A stretch of DNA of 16,193 bases. Source: Fragilaria radians. Taxonomy: Eukaryota > Bacillariophyta > Fragilariophyceae > Fragilariales > Fragilariaceae. A program made the position numbers and the translations under genes. The DNA lies in contig CAAAJI010000632.1 of NCBI GenBank assembly GCA_900642245.1, positions 11,743 through 27,935 on the forward strand. The letters are read 5' to 3'. A model generated the notes under the pieces. The model was given only the letters and a program-made list of their open reading frames with translations, did not search any database and was not told where the DNA came from. Of this stretch, positions 15,846 to 16,193 are shown one piece after another. Position 1 is the stretch's first letter. Each line of letters opens with the position of its first letter.

Positions 15846-16193
15846 CTAGTCCTCGTCTTCCATTAAAAGTGACCCCGATGTTCTAAGTCCAAAGGCAGGT
15901 TCATACGTTCCTCCGCCAAGGACAAGGGAGGAAGGAGATTCTCGCGTGCCAACACCCTCATAAACCCTTCCAATGACGTTGGATGGAGGAGGCATCATTA
16001 AACTAATGTGGTTGTGTTCCGTCCTTGAGGAGTCTATTACACTTCCTCTTGATTGGAATTCAAATTCGTATTTTCCAGGACCACCTCCCATGATACTGTT
16101 TCCCATGCCTTCCAATCTAGTGTCCGAAAAGAGGTCATTCTGAACCGTACAAGAACGAGCTGTCGGCGCATGTCGCAAAATTGATGATAAAAC
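15846..16193 (-). CDS. C-terminal part of an unrecognised gene, cut by the right edge
   Basis: The frame is open through the right edge (no stop in 16179-16193), and the only start-like codon inside is a TTG, so the gene continues to the right. The visible 115 residues are Gly/Ser/Pro-rich and probably disordered: LEGMGNSIMGGGPGKYEFEF, then ISLMMPPPSNVIGRVYEG, then SSLVLGGGTYEPAFGL, ending SGSLLMEDED. No domain is recognised. Coding support comes from the clean open frame, the balanced composition and the acidic C-terminus just before TAG. Confidence 0.55.
   Translation of the reverse strand, partial: VLSSILRHAPTARSCTVQNDLFSDTRLEGMGNSIMGGGPGKYEFEFQSRGSVIDSSRTEHNHISLMMPPPSNVIGRVYEGVGTRESPSSLVLGGGTYEPAFGLRTSGSLLMEDED

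Noticed and set aside
1..16193. tRNA, rRNA or CRISPR arrays
   Set aside because: I found no B-box-like GGTTCGAATCC with a matching acceptor stem, no rRNA-like sequence, and no regularly spaced short repeats.

Overview
The window looks like nuclear DNA of a photosynthetic stramenopile, most likely a diatom; I cannot name the species. The evidence is AT-rich, gene-sparse DNA, ATG-initiated genes mostly without introns, short GT-AG introns (91 nt in the clearest case), a two-copy WYS..EF / RGLE protein family of a kind I associate with diatom genomes, and decayed Ty1/copia-type retroelement pieces. There is no bacterial operon structure, and I saw no tRNA, rRNA or CRISPR.

Layout, left to right. 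1-690 is a diverged duplicate of 10285-10980: the 5' flank of a family gene lying off the left edge, a spacer, and a relic of the last codons of a formate-tetrahydrofolate ligase (FTHFS) gene. 810-1883 (-) is a Golgi-type carbohydrate sulfotransferase. 2006-3440 is a decayed copia-like element: Gag-like repeats, zinc knuckle, aspartic protease motif and a possible LTR. 3639-3795 is a tandem repeat. 3992-4195 (-) is a small unrecognised ORF divergent from 4401-5360 (+), a histidine-phosphatase protein. 6242-7039 (-) and 9604-10275 (-) are two near-identical copies of the WYS/RGLE family. Between them lie an unrecognised, possibly spliced relic (7136-7740) and an integrase-like relic (8097-8309). 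10938-13322 (-) is the FTHFS gene, with one clear intron and one probable intron behind a short leader exon. 14594-15418 (+) is an unrecognised protein with a basic N-terminus and acidic C-terminus. 15846 to the right edge (-) is the C-terminal part of another unrecognised gene.

The genes do not form an obvious pathway. FTHFS belongs to one-carbon metabolism, the sulfotransferase to glycan sulfation, and the rest are lineage-specific or unknown. The main stories are local duplication (family gene plus spacer plus FTHFS 3' end, partly homogenised between copies) and the FTHFS 5' end, where four CRE-like TGACGT/ACGTCA cores surround a leader exon that would add a mitochondrial-type presequence. 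I found no convincing new defence or biosynthetic system.
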